64,000 nt of DNA from Prevotella sp. KH2C16. GTDB lineage: Bacteria > Bacteroidota > Bacteroidia > Bacteroidales > Bacteroidaceae. Made by a program: the position numbers and the translations under genes. Of the stretch, positions 36,143-47,277 are shown in pieces. The notes beneath the pieces were generated by a model. It was not told the DNA's origin and made no database searches. It saw only the letters and a program-made list of their open reading frames with translations. Position 1 is the first letter of the stretch; the number at the start of each line of letters is the position of its first letter. The stretch covers positions 1-64,000 of the forward strand of contig NZ_FOOW01000002.1 of assembly GCF_900113305.1 (NCBI RefSeq), written 5' to 3'.

Positions 36143-37339
36143 ATGTATCTATCTAAAAATAAATCCGTAATGCTGGCATTTGCAGGACTTGTGCTTCTTG
36201 CTTTCAGTTCTTGTGAGAATGCCGAATATTCCGTGCTCGAGAATCAGGCTTTCTTCGAACAGACGAAGACCAATGCCAATACTGTGCAGAAATTGACGGT
36301 AGAGGATGCAGCGGCTACCAATGCCTCTTTCAAAGTGCAACTGTCATCCCCTGCCCAGAGTTCCTCAAAATTTGAGATACAAATCGATCAGGCGGCTCTC
36401 GATAAATACAATACCGAAAACTTCACTACTTACAAGGTGTTACCTACAAACGGCTATACCATGTCGTCTAACGAAGTAACGGTAGACGCGGGGCAGACCA
36501 TCTCGAGCCCCGTAGACATCAAGATCAATCCTTTCACCGAGGAACAGAAAAAGAATGCGGAGAAATTCGCTTTGCCCCTGAAGCTGGTGAGCAAGGATGG
36601 CAAGCAGAGCGTGCTCAATTCGGGCGGAGCCATGATCTTTCTTCTTGACAAGGTTGTGCGGCAGGCGGTGCCTACCTATAGTGCCAATAATCCTATCGTG
36701 TTCCATATGAAGGAAGATTTCAATGCTCTTCAGTGGACCGTTGAGTTCTGCGTAAACATCGACAAGCTTGGAACCAAGGTGGGCGAGATGAACAATCAAC
36801 AACTGTTTAGTGGCTGGGGCAAGGATGGAGGCGAGATTTTCACTCGTTTCGGTGATGCGCCTATCGAAGGTAACCGGATGAACATCAAAACCCAGGGCAG
36901 TCAGATGAACAGTAATATGAAGTTCTCTATCAACACATGGTATCATATAGCTATTGTCTGCACGGGAACTTCCCTGAGTCTCTATGTGAACGGCGTGCTC
37001 GACAATACCGTTGCCATGCCAGGAAAAGCTGTAAATATCAGTAAGGACAACTGGCATGCAGGTAACTCTGACGATGAGCGTTTTACCTATTTAAAGGGTA
37101 ATGTGATGATGGGCGAAATCCGTATCTGGAGCAAGGCTCTGACACAGCCGCAGATTGCAAACAACATGTATGCAGTTGATCCCAACTCAGAGGGGCTGTA
37201 TGCTTACTTCAAGATGGATGAAGGTTCGGGAAATAGTTTCAGCGATGTCCGGAAGAATGGTAATACTGCGCTTGTACCGCCAAGCTTACTTTATAAAGAT
37301 ATCGTTTGGACGCAGGATGTGAGATTTGACGGAAAATAA
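36143..37339 (+). CDS. Surface lipoprotein: DUF1735-like plus LamG-type domain
   Basis: This 398-residue protein has a lipoprotein signal (LLAFSSCENAEYS). The N-terminal domain (about 35-165) matches the DUF1735 type by layout, including TYKVLPTNGYTMSSNEVTVD and a following beta pattern. A concanavalin/LamG-like sandwich runs from about 180 to 385 (YHIAIVCTGTSLSLYVNGV, then MMGEIRIWSKALT). Such proteins in GH18-containing loci bind glycans and hand them to the SusCD pair. No catalytic residues are evident. It sits 20 bases after the GH18 gene. Confidence 0.8.
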   Translation: MYLSKNKSVMLAFAGLVLLAFSSCENAEYSVLENQAFFEQTKTNANTVQKLTVEDAAATNASFKVQLSSPAQSSSKFEIQIDQAALDKYNTENFTTYKVLPTNGYTMSSNEVTVDAGQTISSPVDIKINPFTEEQKKNAEKFALPLKLVSKDGKQSVLNSGGAMIFLLDKVVRQAVPTYSANNPIVFHMKEDFNALQWTVEFCVNIDKLGTKVGEMNNQQLFSGWGKDGGEIFTRFGDAPIEGNRMNIKTQGSQMNSNMKFSINTWYHIAIVCTGTSLSLYVNGVLDNTVAMPGKAVNISKDNWHAGNSDDERFTYLKGNVMMGEIRIWSKALTQPQIANNMYAVDPNSEGLYAYFKMDEGSGNSFSDVRKNGNTALVPPSLLYKDIVWTQDVRFDGK

Positions 37340-37363
37340 CCATAAAACAAAGATTCTAAAAAA

Positions 37364-38416
37364 ATGAAGATCAAGAATATCATAAAATCAACATTCATGG
37401 CAATGCCGGCATTCTTGTTGCTGGCATCCTGCCAGAGTGAGCCGGAAGTAGGGAGCACGCTCTATCCTACGAAAGGCGAAGACTACTCTCCCGTGGCCTA
37501 TATTGACAACCGGGCTTATATACCGAAAAACTTCAAATCGACAACCTATATACAAAAAGGTTCTTCTGACGAATTGGAGATACCGGGCGACACGCTTTGT
37601 TTCAATGTTCAGCTTACGGCTGCTGCCGATAAAGATCTCACTTTCAATATCAAGGTGGATAACAGCAAGATTCCGGCTACTACTGCCGAAGGCCACAAGC
37701 CTTTTGATGCAAGTAGTTTCAAGATGGAAACAGCAACCGTTACGGTGAAGAAAGGAACCTTGCAAAGCCAGGAACCTTTCAAGATAGCTCTCAATGGTGA
37801 GTCAAAGGAGCTTCTTGCCTTGACTGATAGCGAAGCCGGTATCACGGCATTTACTATCGAAAGTCCTGATGGGGTGAAGATAAGCGACAAGTATAACACT
37901 TATTCCTGGGAGCTTAAGAAGGAAGTATACTGGATTAACCCGAATGGCATGATAGACAACCTTGCGCAGATAGAGACCTCGGTATATGATGTGAATTGCG
38001 GGGGCTATGGCAGGATAGGTCTGGAATTAAGCGACGGGGATAATAATACCTTTGCGAACTATCGGGTTTCTGACATTTCAAGTCAATTCATGAAAATTGA
38101 ACTAAAGGATTTAGTCGATATAACGGCCATCCAACTGACTCCCTGCGGCCGTTTGTGGGGAGATGATCTGAGTCGGTTCTTCTCCAAGGAGATTGAGATT
38201 CTTGGTTCTATATCTGCTAAGTCTATGAACGATGTAAAGGCAGAGGAATTCAGCAGATTGGGCTTTGCTACTTGTCAGAATAAGCCGGGCGGCCCGGAAG
38301 ATAAGTGGAATATCGTATTTTATGGTTCACAAAGAGTACGCCATATTTGGATTCACTTTGTTTCTTCTTTCAGCGAGGATCAAATACTCCTCAATGAGGT
38401 GCGCTTGTTCAAGTAG
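37364..38416 (+). CDS. Surface lipoprotein: DUF1735-like plus discoidin-like domain
   Basis: This 350-residue protein has a lipoprotein signal ending FLLLASC at residue 23. The first half (about 30-180) resembles a DUF1735 beta-sandwich. The second half, with RHIWIHFVSSFSEDQILLNEVRLFK at its end, resembles a coagulation factor 5/8 (discoidin, CBM32-like) domain. It is the last gene of the operon and is followed by a strong terminator. It probably binds terminal sugars of the target glycan. The exact ligand is unknown. Confidence 0.75.
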   Translation: MKIKNIIKSTFMAMPAFLLLASCQSEPEVGSTLYPTKGEDYSPVAYIDNRAYIPKNFKSTTYIQKGSSDELEIPGDTLCFNVQLTAAADKDLTFNIKVDNSKIPATTAEGHKPFDASSFKMETATVTVKKGTLQSQEPFKIALNGESKELLALTDSEAGITAFTIESPDGVKISDKYNTYSWELKKEVYWINPNGMIDNLAQIETSVYDVNCGGYGRIGLELSDGDNNTFANYRVSDISSQFMKIELKDLVDITAIQLTPCGRLWGDDLSRFFSKEIEILGSISAKSMNDVKAEEFSRLGFATCQNKPGGPEDKWNIVFYGSQRVRHIWIHFVSSFSEDQILLNEVRLFK

Positions 38417-38437
38417 AATATAATATTTGTTATAGTT

Positions 38438-38476
38438 ACTCCCGCTGATTCTGAGAATCAGCGGGAGTATTTTTTT
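38438..38476 (+). terminator. Terminator of the glycan operon
   Basis: ACTCCCGCTGATTCT (38438-38452) pairs exactly with the sequence at 38454-38468, followed by a T-rich tract from 38470. It lies 21 bases after the last gene. Confidence 0.92.
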
Positions 38477-38516
38477 CAAGAGACACTCTTCTTCGGGCCA
38501 AAGAACGGGGTTGTAG

Positions 38517-38599
38517 TAAAAGGCCGCTAAAAGGAAAGCTTTTAGCGGCCTTTTGCATCGCTTTTAGCGGTCTTTTACCTTCCTTTTAACGGCCTTTTA
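38517..38599. repeat. 22-base-period array A2 (4 units)
   Basis: Four 17-base units start at 38517, 38539, 38561 and 38583 with 5-base spacers. They are TAAAAGGCCGCTAAAAG, CTTTTAGCGGCCTTTTG, CTTTTAGCGGTCTTTTA and CTTTTAACGGCCTTTTA. Units 1 and 2 pair over 16 bases. The array lies in the convergent gap between the glycan operon terminator and the end of galK. The rest of the gap (38477-38742) shows nothing else recognisable. Confidence 0.85.
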
Positions 38600-38742
38600 C
38601 TTTTGCGGTTTATAATAATAAAGGGCAAGGAAAATCCCCCTTCTCCGTGAAGAGAAGAGGGATCTACCCTTTCCAAAGTAAAGTCTTTAGAAGGTTTGTC
38701 TTTCAATATGAGTCTTGTCGTTATACTTTGCGCCTTGTGGCA

Positions 38743-39903
38743 TCAGCATACTTTATGTGCGCCTTGGCTGATTACGACATCGTAGACCTCTGGCTCATGC
38801 CCGTACTTGGCATTGAACTTCTCCTTGGCGTCGGCAATGAAACGGTCGTAGAGGTCGTCCTTTACCAAATTGATGGTGCAGCCGCCGAAGCCTCCGCCCA
38901 TGATGCGGCTGCCGGTAACACCGTTCTCTTTGGCGATGTCATTCAGGAAATCGAGTTCCTCGCAGGATACCTCGTACTCCTTGCTCAGCCCCTCATGGGT
39001 TTCATACATCTTCTGGCCTACGGTCTCATAGTCGCCCTTCTCAAGGGCATCGCATACGGCCAGCACGCGGTCTTTCTCGCCTAACACGAAGTGGGCACGG
39101 GTGTAGTCCTCGACGGAAACTTCATCCTTGACGGCCTCAAGCTCATCCCAGTCGGCATCGCGAAGTGTCTCGAACTTCTTTGCGGGGAAGTGGGCGTTCA
39201 GCGCCTTGACAACATTCTCGCAGGAGTTGCGGCGGTCGTTATAGGGAGAGCCTACCAGTTCGTGCTTTACCTTGGAGTTGACGAGGACGAGCTTGTAGCC
39301 CTGCGGGTTGAAGGGGTAATACTCAAACTCACGGCTGCGGCAGTCGAGTCGCATGAGCTTGCCTTCCTCGCCGAATACGGACGCAAACTGGTCCATGATG
39401 CCGCAGTTGACGCCTACATACTTGTGCTCCGTAGCCTGACCGGCCAGAGCCATGTCCCACTTGGAGACCTTGTTATCGCCGAAGAGGTCGTTCAATGCAT
39501 AAGCGAAGCAGCTCTCCAGTGCCGCGGACGAAGACATGCCCGCTCCGAGGGGCACATCGCCGTAGAAAGCGGCGTTGAAGCCTTTTACGGGAACGCCGAG
39601 AGCCTTCATTTCTTGTACGATGCCGTAGATGTAGCGAGCCCAGGAGGCACGCGGCCCGTCAGGGTCGTTCAGCTTGAACTCTACCTTGTCCTTCAGGTCG
39701 ATGGCGTAGAGGATAACGGTCTCCAGTCCGTTCGGGCGGATTTCGGCCAGGATTCCCTTGTCTACTGCGCCGGGGAATACGAATCCGCCGTTGTAGTCGG
39801 TATGTTCGCCGATGAGGTTGATGCGGCCCGGAGCCATATAGATGTTGCCTGTCTTGCCGTCAAAGTGCTTGATGAAGCGGCTTCTTACTCTTTCTATATC
39901 CAT
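38743..39903 (-). CDS. galK: Galactokinase
   Basis: This 386-residue GHMP kinase phosphorylates galactose at C1 in the Leloir pathway. The ATG at 39903 is chosen because the protein then opens MDIERVRSRFIKHF, as in relatives, and does not overlap the permease gene. Signatures are PGRINLIGEHTDYNGGFVFP at the galactose site, the ATP loop GAGMSSSAALE, and the third motif MGGGFGGCTINL. It is the last gene of a galM, permease, galK operon. Confidence 0.95.
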   Translation of the reverse strand: MDIERVRSRFIKHFDGKTGNIYMAPGRINLIGEHTDYNGGFVFPGAVDKGILAEIRPNGLETVILYAIDLKDKVEFKLNDPDGPRASWARYIYGIVQEMKALGVPVKGFNAAFYGDVPLGAGMSSSAALESCFAYALNDLFGDNKVSKWDMALAGQATEHKYVGVNCGIMDQFASVFGEEGKLMRLDCRSREFEYYPFNPQGYKLVLVNSKVKHELVGSPYNDRRNSCENVVKALNAHFPAKKFETLRDADWDELEAVKDEVSVEDYTRAHFVLGEKDRVLAVCDALEKGDYETVGQKMYETHEGLSKEYEVSCEELDFLNDIAKENGVTGSRIMGGGFGGCTINLVKDDLYDRFIADAKEKFNAKYGHEPEVYDVVISQGAHKVC

Positions 39904-39928
39904 GATATGGTTTTCTTTTAGGTTATAT

Positions 39929-41248
39929 TTATTCAACGGGAATATCCTTGTTTACATTCTTGCAACCGATGACAGCGTAGAAGAACATGTAGGCCAGCGC
40001 AATCAACGGAACGAAATAGGATGCCATGTAGGTGGCCTTGTCGGCAATGAAACTCTGAAGCAACGGAAGCAATCCGCCACCTACTACCATCATCATGAAG
40101 ATGCCGGATGCCGCTGCGGTATATTTGCCGAGCCCCTCAGTGGCAAGGTTGAAGATACTGGTCCACATGATGGAGGTGCAAAGGCCGCAGAGCACGAGCA
40201 GCAACGCTGCTATAGGCACCGTGACAGAGGCAAACGAAGTGCCGGTGAATACGGGCATGGCAACCGTAGACGATTTGCCGAGGAGTATCGCACAGAGCAC
40301 GAGAATCATGCCCACGAAGGTGGCGATGGTCATGAGCTGCTTGCTGGAAACCTTGTTTGCGATGAACGAAGTGCAGAAACGACCCACCAGCATGAGGAAC
40401 CAATAGGTGGCCGCCACGGAGCCCGCGATGGCAACGGCATTGCCCGTGAGGCCTGCGCCGGCATCGGTCTGGTCACTCAGATAGTAAATCAATGTTCCCG
40501 GAATACCGACCTCTACGCCCACATAGACGAAGATGGCGATGACGCCCAGCACGAAGTGTCGGAACGACCAGGGACTGTGCTCGAATACGGTGTCTTTTGT
40601 AACCTTTCCGATTTCTGGATCCTCAATCTTAATGAAGCTGAGGATGAGGAAGGCTGTGGCAAATACGGCCATGGCAATATAGAGAACAAGGTTCACATCT
40701 ACCATCTTGGTGGAGGCTGTAACGGTACCAATCAATGCGCCCACGAAAAGAGGAGTCAATGTTCCTGACAAAGAGTTCAGCGTTCCGCCGATCATGTTCA
40801 GTTGGTTGCCACGGTTGCCGCCGCCGCCGATGAGGTTCAGCATCGGGTTCACAACGGTGTTCAGGATGCATACGCTGAAACCGGAGATGAAGGCACCGAG
40901 CAGGTAAACAACGAAACCTGTAACCTTGGCAGTTACAGGGTCGAAGAGGCCTGAGCAGAACTGAGTGAAGACGCCAATGAAGCCCACGGCGATACCAATC
41001 ATTGCAGTCTTCTTGTAGCCAATCTTCGTCAGCAGCTTTCCTGCGGGTATACCCATGAAGAGATAGGCCAGGAAGTTCATGGCGTTGCCCAACATCCCTA
41101 CGGTGTTGGCACTATCGCCGGCAAACTGGCTCTTCCAGATAATGCCGATAGGTGCAGCAAGATTGGTTACGAACGAAATCATTGCATAGAGGAACATCAT
41201 CGTGATAATGGCAATGATGCTCGAGTTTTGTTTAGTCTGATTTTCCAT
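39929..41248 (-). CDS. MFS sugar permease, galactose/glucose type
   Basis: This 439-residue inner-membrane transporter has twelve hydrophobic segments. The loop after helix 2 (MGIPAGKLLTKIGYKKTAMI) carries the major facilitator signature. It most resembles the FucP/GluP branch of sugar:proton symporters common in Bacteroidetes. Lying between a cytoplasmic galM (24 bases upstream) and galK (25 bases downstream), it most likely imports galactose. Substrate is inferred from context alone. Confidence 0.85.
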   Translation of the reverse strand: MENQTKQNSSIIAIITMMFLYAMISFVTNLAAPIGIIWKSQFAGDSANTVGMLGNAMNFLAYLFMGIPAGKLLTKIGYKKTAMIGIAVGFIGVFTQFCSGLFDPVTAKVTGFVVYLLGAFISGFSVCILNTVVNPMLNLIGGGGNRGNQLNMIGGTLNSLSGTLTPLFVGALIGTVTASTKMVDVNLVLYIAMAVFATAFLILSFIKIEDPEIGKVTKDTVFEHSPWSFRHFVLGVIAIFVYVGVEVGIPGTLIYYLSDQTDAGAGLTGNAVAIAGSVAATYWFLMLVGRFCTSFIANKVSSKQLMTIATFVGMILVLCAILLGKSSTVAMPVFTGTSFASVTVPIAALLLVLCGLCTSIMWTSIFNLATEGLGKYTAAASGIFMMMVVGGGLLPLLQSFIADKATYMASYFVPLIALAYMFFYAVIGCKNVNKDIPVE

Positions 41249-41272
41249 TTTTGTGATATGTTTTATTTATGA

Positions 41273-42361
41273 TTATTCTTCGGTTCCGAATTTGTATATG
41301 GTCTTCTGGCTGTAAGTCTGTCCCGGTTCCAAAACCACGGAGGGGAAGTAAGGGTGGTTAGGACTGTCAGGGAAATGCTGGCACTCGAAGCAGATGCCGC
41401 TGCGCCGTGGAAAGGTGGCTCCGTGCTGGCCCTTGTAGCCGTCGGCCCAGTTGTCTGAATAGACTTGAACTCCGGGCTCCGTGGTATAGACCTCCATAGT
41501 GCGGCCACTTACGGGTTCTGTTACTTTTGCGGCGAAGCTGAGCTCTCCTTCCTCTTTCTTGTTGAGCACAAAACAATGGTCGTAGCCTGCACCGTTCCTG
41601 ATTTGTTCGTCGTCAGCATCAATGTCCTGTCCGAGAGGCTTCGGGGTACGGAAGTCGAACGGTGTGCCCTTTACGAAGCGAATCTCTCCGGTGGGGATAC
41701 TGGTCTCGTCAATGGGAAGATAATAGTCTGCATTGACCTCGCAGACTAAGTTCTCGATGGTAGGAGTCGGACTGGCGATGCCCGATAGGGAGAAGAACCC
41801 ATGGCTGGTGAGGTTGATGATGGTTTTCTTATTAGTTGTTGCCTGATATTTAATGATCAATTCGTTGTCATCGGTAAAAGTGTAGGCCACCCACGCGGTA
41901 ACCTCGCCGGAAAAGCCTTCTTCGCCATAGGGGCTGACATATTTCAGCACGAGGGCTTGACCGCTCACCTGATTGGCATCCCACACCTTGGCATTGAAGC
42001 CCTGTTTGCCGCCATGCAGGCAGTTGGGACCGTTGTTTATGGGCAGATGATATTCTTTCCCGTGTAGCTGGAAGCGGCCTTTTGCTATGCGGTTGCCATA
42101 GCGTCCTATTAAAGTAGAGAGGTAAGGTTCTGGACTTTTGATAACATCCTGGATATTGTCATGGCCTTGGATTATATTGGCTGTCTTTCCATTCTTGTCG
42201 GGAACCATGATGGCTACGATAGCACCGCCGTAATTCGTAATCGCAATTTCGTTCCCTTGTTGGTTCTTGAGGATGTAGAGGTCAGTATTTTTGCCGTCAA
42301 TTGTGGTCTGAAAGTCCTCTCTTTTCAGACCACACAGGTTTTCTGTTTCAACAGTGCTCAT
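41273..42361 (-). CDS. galM: Aldose 1-epimerase, cytoplasmic
   Basis: This 362-residue mutarotase has no signal peptide when started at 42361 (MSTVETENLCGLKREDF), unlike the lipoprotein paralogue at 26472-27620. GalM motifs include TNYGGAIVAIMVPD, GNRIAKGRFQLHG, NCLHGGKQGFN, TSHGFFSLSG and GYDHCFVL. It converts beta- to alpha-galactose, the form used by galactokinase. It is the first gene of the galactose operon. Confidence 0.93.
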   Translation of the reverse strand: MSTVETENLCGLKREDFQTTIDGKNTDLYILKNQQGNEIAITNYGGAIVAIMVPDKNGKTANIIQGHDNIQDVIKSPEPYLSTLIGRYGNRIAKGRFQLHGKEYHLPINNGPNCLHGGKQGFNAKVWDANQVSGQALVLKYVSPYGEEGFSGEVTAWVAYTFTDDNELIIKYQATTNKKTIINLTSHGFFSLSGIASPTPTIENLVCEVNADYYLPIDETSIPTGEIRFVKGTPFDFRTPKPLGQDIDADDEQIRNGAGYDHCFVLNKKEEGELSFAAKVTEPVSGRTMEVYTTEPGVQVYSDNWADGYKGQHGATFPRRSGICFECQHFPDSPNHPYFPSVVLEPGQTYSQKTIYKFGTEE

Positions 42362-42467
42362 AATATTCAAAGTTTTTAGTTGTCTACTTTCTTGCAAAGT
42401 AACTTAAAAAAAATGAATATTACAAATTTATATCAAGAAAATATATCGGGCCTATCGTTAAAAACAA

Positions 42468-43739
42468 TTAAATGTATGTGAGTAAATCGGCAACGATATA
42501 ACTACTTCCACCGACAAAAATGAAGTCATCCAGCCCTGATTCACTCAACGCTTTACCATATGCTTTCATAACAGAAGGATAACTTTTGCCATGTAGACCA
42601 TGCCGTTTCGCATTCTCGGCGACCCTCTTTGCCGGGATGGCACGCTTCGATGAGGCTTGTGTCCAGTAATAAACAGCCTCCTTCGGAAGGAGGCTCATCA
42701 CGGTGTCGATGTCCTTGTCATCTACCATTCCGAAGACGATGCGCAGTGTCTTACAGGCCTGTGCCTTGATTTGGGGGGCAAGATATTGCCATCCGCCTAC
42801 ATTGTGGCCGGTATCGCAGACAACTTTCGGAGTCCTTTGCAGCATTTGCCAGCGTCCCGTAAGCCCCGTGAGTTCCGATACTTTGTCAAATCCTTTGCGG
42901 ATTGAGGATATGTCATTGATTCCCAGATGTTTCAAAATGCATAGGATGGTATTGGTATTCTTCTCCTGGTAGAGGCCTCCGAGTTCGCCATGCAGTATGC
43001 CGAAGCTTCGGGTCTGATAGTCTCTACCGCCGCCAGCGTCTGTCTTGGAGGATATCACCTCCCGATTTCCTTCCGCGAAGTAGACAGGTGCGTTCTTTTC
43101 GGCAGCCTTCTGTAGGAATACGAGTCGCGTTTCTGGCGTGGTTTCTCCGATGACTACGGGAACACCCTCTTTGATGATTCCTGCCTTTTCTTCTGCAATC
43201 TTGGCCAGCGTGTCGCCGAGAAACTGCGTGTGGTCGAAGCTGATGTTCGTGATGACCGACAAGACAGGGGTGATGATGTTGGTGCAGTCCAGGCGGCCGC
43301 CGAGTCCTACCTCTATTACTGCAACATCCACCTCCTGTTCTGCGAAATACTTGAAGGCAAGAGCGGTGGTCAGTTCAAAGAAGGAAGGGTGGAGCGGCTC
43401 GAAAAACGGGCGTTCTACTTCCACGAATTTGACGACCTCTTCCTTTGATATCGTCTTCCCGTTGACGCGGATACGCTCACGGAAATCTACGAGGTGTGGC
43501 GAGGTGTACAGTCCGACTTTCAGCCCCTTTGCTTGCAGAATTGCAGCCAAGGTATGGGAGCAGGAGCCTTTTCCGTTGGTTCCCGCAATATGGATGGTTT
43601 GATATTGCCGATGTGGATGGCCGAAGTGTTCATCCATGGTCAGTGTATTCTGCAGACCCTCTTTATAAGCAGAAGCACCCACATGTTCGAAGACAGGGGT
43701 GCTATCGTATAGGTACTGTACGGTTTCCTCGTAAGTCAT
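42468..43739 (-). CDS. folC: Bifunctional folylpolyglutamate/dihydrofolate synthase
   Basis: This 423-residue ligase adds glutamate to dihydropteroate and folates. Signatures are IAGTNGKGSCSHTLAAI (ATP loop), LVDFRERIRVNGK, VGLGGRLDCTNII and NISFDHTQFLGDTL, as in the Mur-ligase-like FolC family. It begins 3 bases after dnaJ's stop, so it is coexpressed with the chaperone genes, although their functions are unrelated. Confidence 0.94.
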   Translation of the reverse strand: MTYEETVQYLYDSTPVFEHVGASAYKEGLQNTLTMDEHFGHPHRQYQTIHIAGTNGKGSCSHTLAAILQAKGLKVGLYTSPHLVDFRERIRVNGKTISKEEVVKFVEVERPFFEPLHPSFFELTTALAFKYFAEQEVDVAVIEVGLGGRLDCTNIITPVLSVITNISFDHTQFLGDTLAKIAEEKAGIIKEGVPVVIGETTPETRLVFLQKAAEKNAPVYFAEGNREVISSKTDAGGGRDYQTRSFGILHGELGGLYQEKNTNTILCILKHLGINDISSIRKGFDKVSELTGLTGRWQMLQRTPKVVCDTGHNVGGWQYLAPQIKAQACKTLRIVFGMVDDKDIDTVMSLLPKEAVYYWTQASSKRAIPAKRVAENAKRHGLHGKSYPSVMKAYGKALSESGLDDFIFVGGSSYIVADLLTYI

Positions 43740-43742
43740 TTC

Positions 43743-44906
43743 TTAGTTGAAGTAGTTCTTGAATTTGCTGAAGATGGATTTCTTCGTCGCGAGGTCGCCG
43801 TTAAAGTTTTCGCTCTGACGAAATTTCTCGATAGCCTCCCGTTCTTCCCGGGTCAGCGTTTTGGGGACATAGACGCTGATGTTTACCACCAAGTCTCCTT
43901 TGCCCGAGCCATAGCCTTGTACTGCTGGGAGTCCTTTGCCGCGAAGTCGGAGGGTTTTTCCGGGCTGTGTCCCCGATTCAATCTTTATCTTGACTTTCGT
44001 TCCCTCGATGGTAGGAATCTCGACCTCGCCGCCCAGTGCTGCCGTCGGGAAATCGAGCAGCAGGCTATAGATGACATCCTGACCGTCGCGCACGAAGGTG
44101 TCGTTTTCTTCCTCCTCTATGTAGACTTGGATGTTTCCGTTAATTCCATTGTGTTGACCAGCATTTCCCTTGCCCGGCACATTTACCACCATGCCGTCGG
44201 CAACGCCGGCCGGAATCTGTATTTCCACCACTTCTTCTCCTTTCACGACGCCCGTTCCTCCGCATTCGTGGCATTTGTTCTTGATAACGGTGCCTTCACC
44301 ATGGCAGGTGGGGCATTCCGTCTGCGTCTGCATCATGCCAAGCATGGTGCGCACGGTCTTTACTACGACTCCGCGTCCTCCACAGGTCGGACAGGTCTCG
44401 GAGCCGCTTCCAGTCTCGGCTCCGGAACCGTGGCAGTGCGAGCAGGTAATGTCCTTGTGCACCTTGAACTTCTTGGTAACGCCCGTGGCAATTTCCTGAA
44501 GGTTCAGACGAACTTTCAGTCGGAGGTCGGCTCCACGATACTGGGCATGCTGGCTACGGCTGTTTCCACCGAATCCGCCGAACCCTCCGAAGCCTGAATG
44601 GCCGCCGAAGATATCACCGAACATGGAGAAGATGTCGTCCATGTCGAAACTCTGACCTCCGAAGCCGCCGCTTCCGAAACCTCCGGGAGCATCGAATCCG
44701 AACTGATCATACTGCTGTCGTTTCTGTGGATCGTGCAGAACCTCGTAAGCCTCTGCTGCCTCTTTGAATTTCTCTTCCGCTTCCTTGTTGCCGGGGTTGC
44801 GGTCGGGATGGTATTTGATGGCTATCTTCCGATACGCCTTCTTGATTTCGTCTTCCGAAGCGCCTTTGCTGATGCCCAGCACCTCATAGTAATCTCTTTT
44901 CGCCAT
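43743..44906 (-). CDS. dnaJ: Chaperone DnaJ
   Basis: This 387-residue Hsp40 delivers substrates to DnaK and stimulates its ATPase. The J domain (about 1-70) holds the essential HPD within [10 protein letters not shown] glycine/phenylalanine-rich linker follows, then four zinc-finger repeats of the CxxCxGxG type ([32 protein letters not shown]), and the C-terminal substrate domain. The start overlaps the stop of grpE by one base. No HrcA CIRCE element was recognised upstream of the operon. Confidence 0.97.
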   Translation of the reverse strand: MAKRDYYEVLGISKGASEDEIKKAYRKIAIKYHPDRNPGNKEAEEKFKEAAEAYEVLHDPQKRQQYDQFGFDAPGGFGSGGFGGQSFDMDDIFSMFGDIFGGHSGFGGFGGFGGNSRSQHAQYRGADLRLKVRLNLQEIATGVTKKFKVHKDITCSHCHGSGAETGSGSETCPTCGGRGVVVKTVRTMLGMMQTQTECPTCHGEGTVIKNKCHECGGTGVVKGEEVVEIQIPAGVADGMVVNVPGKGNAGQHNGINGNIQVYIEEEENDTFVRDGQDVIYSLLLDFPTAALGGEVEIPTIEGTKVKIKIESGTQPGKTLRLRGKGLPAVQGYGSGKGDLVVNISVYVPKTLTREEREAIEKFRQSENFNGDLATKKSIFSKFKNYFN

Positions 44907-45517
44907 TATTGTCCTACTGCTACTTTTGCGTGCCTGATCACCTTGTCGTTGAGCATATATCCTGTCTGCACGCAGTCGACCACCTTTCCTTTCTTGTCAT
45001 CGCCCATGCCGGGAACCATGGCAATGGCTTCGTGGTAGTCTACATCGAAGTCCTTGTCTTGGGCATCCATTTTCTTTAGCCCCATGCTTTCAAGGGCTTT
45101 CAGGAGTTTCTTGAAAATGAGTTCCCAGCCTTCTTCCACGGCCTCGATGCTTTCTGCCTTGTCGGCATTTGCCACGGCTCGTTCCATATCGTCGAGCACG
45201 GGCAGGATGGCCGTGATGGTTTTTTCGCCACCGTTCAGGATGAGTTCCGCCTTTTCCTTTAGCGTGCGCTTCTTGTAGTTTTCGAATTCTGCCACCGTGC
45301 GGAGCAGCTGATCTTTCAGCTTGGCATTCTCTTCCAGAGCCTTGGCAAGAGGGGCTTCCCCGGTTTCCGCCGCTTCTGCCTTTTTGTCAGCGGGAGCCTC
45401 TTCTTCGTTGCCGGTAGCCTGTGTTTCGGTTTCCACCTTTTCTATACTCTCTTCCTGCTCCCTGTTCTTGGGAGCGTTACAGTCTTCGATGTCTATCTTC
45501 TGTTCCTTTTTCGTCAT
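44906..45517 (-). CDS. grpE: Nucleotide exchange factor GrpE
   Basis: This 203-residue protein releases ADP from DnaK. The first 70 residues are acidic, low-complexity and probably disordered. A long dimerising helix and the core follow, with [18 protein letters not shown], then the beta domain ending [20 protein letters not shown], then [14 protein letters not shown], the GrpE signature. It is translationally coupled to dnaJ. dnaK is not in the window. Confidence 0.96.
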   Translation of the reverse strand: MTKKEQKIDIEDCNAPKNREQEESIEKVETETQATGNEEEAPADKKAEAAETGEAPLAKALEENAKLKDQLLRTVAEFENYKKRTLKEKAELILNGGEKTITAILPVLDDMERAVANADKAESIEAVEEGWELIFKKLLKALESMGLKKMDAQDKDFDVDYHEAIAMVPGMGDDKKGKVVDCVQTGYMLNDKVIRHAKVAVGQ

Positions 45518-45568
45518 GTCGATTCGTTCTTTTACTTGTTCTTTAGCAAAAACCGTGCCAGATGGAGG

Positions 45569-47272
<1,704 letters not shown>

Positions 47273-47277
47273 TTATT

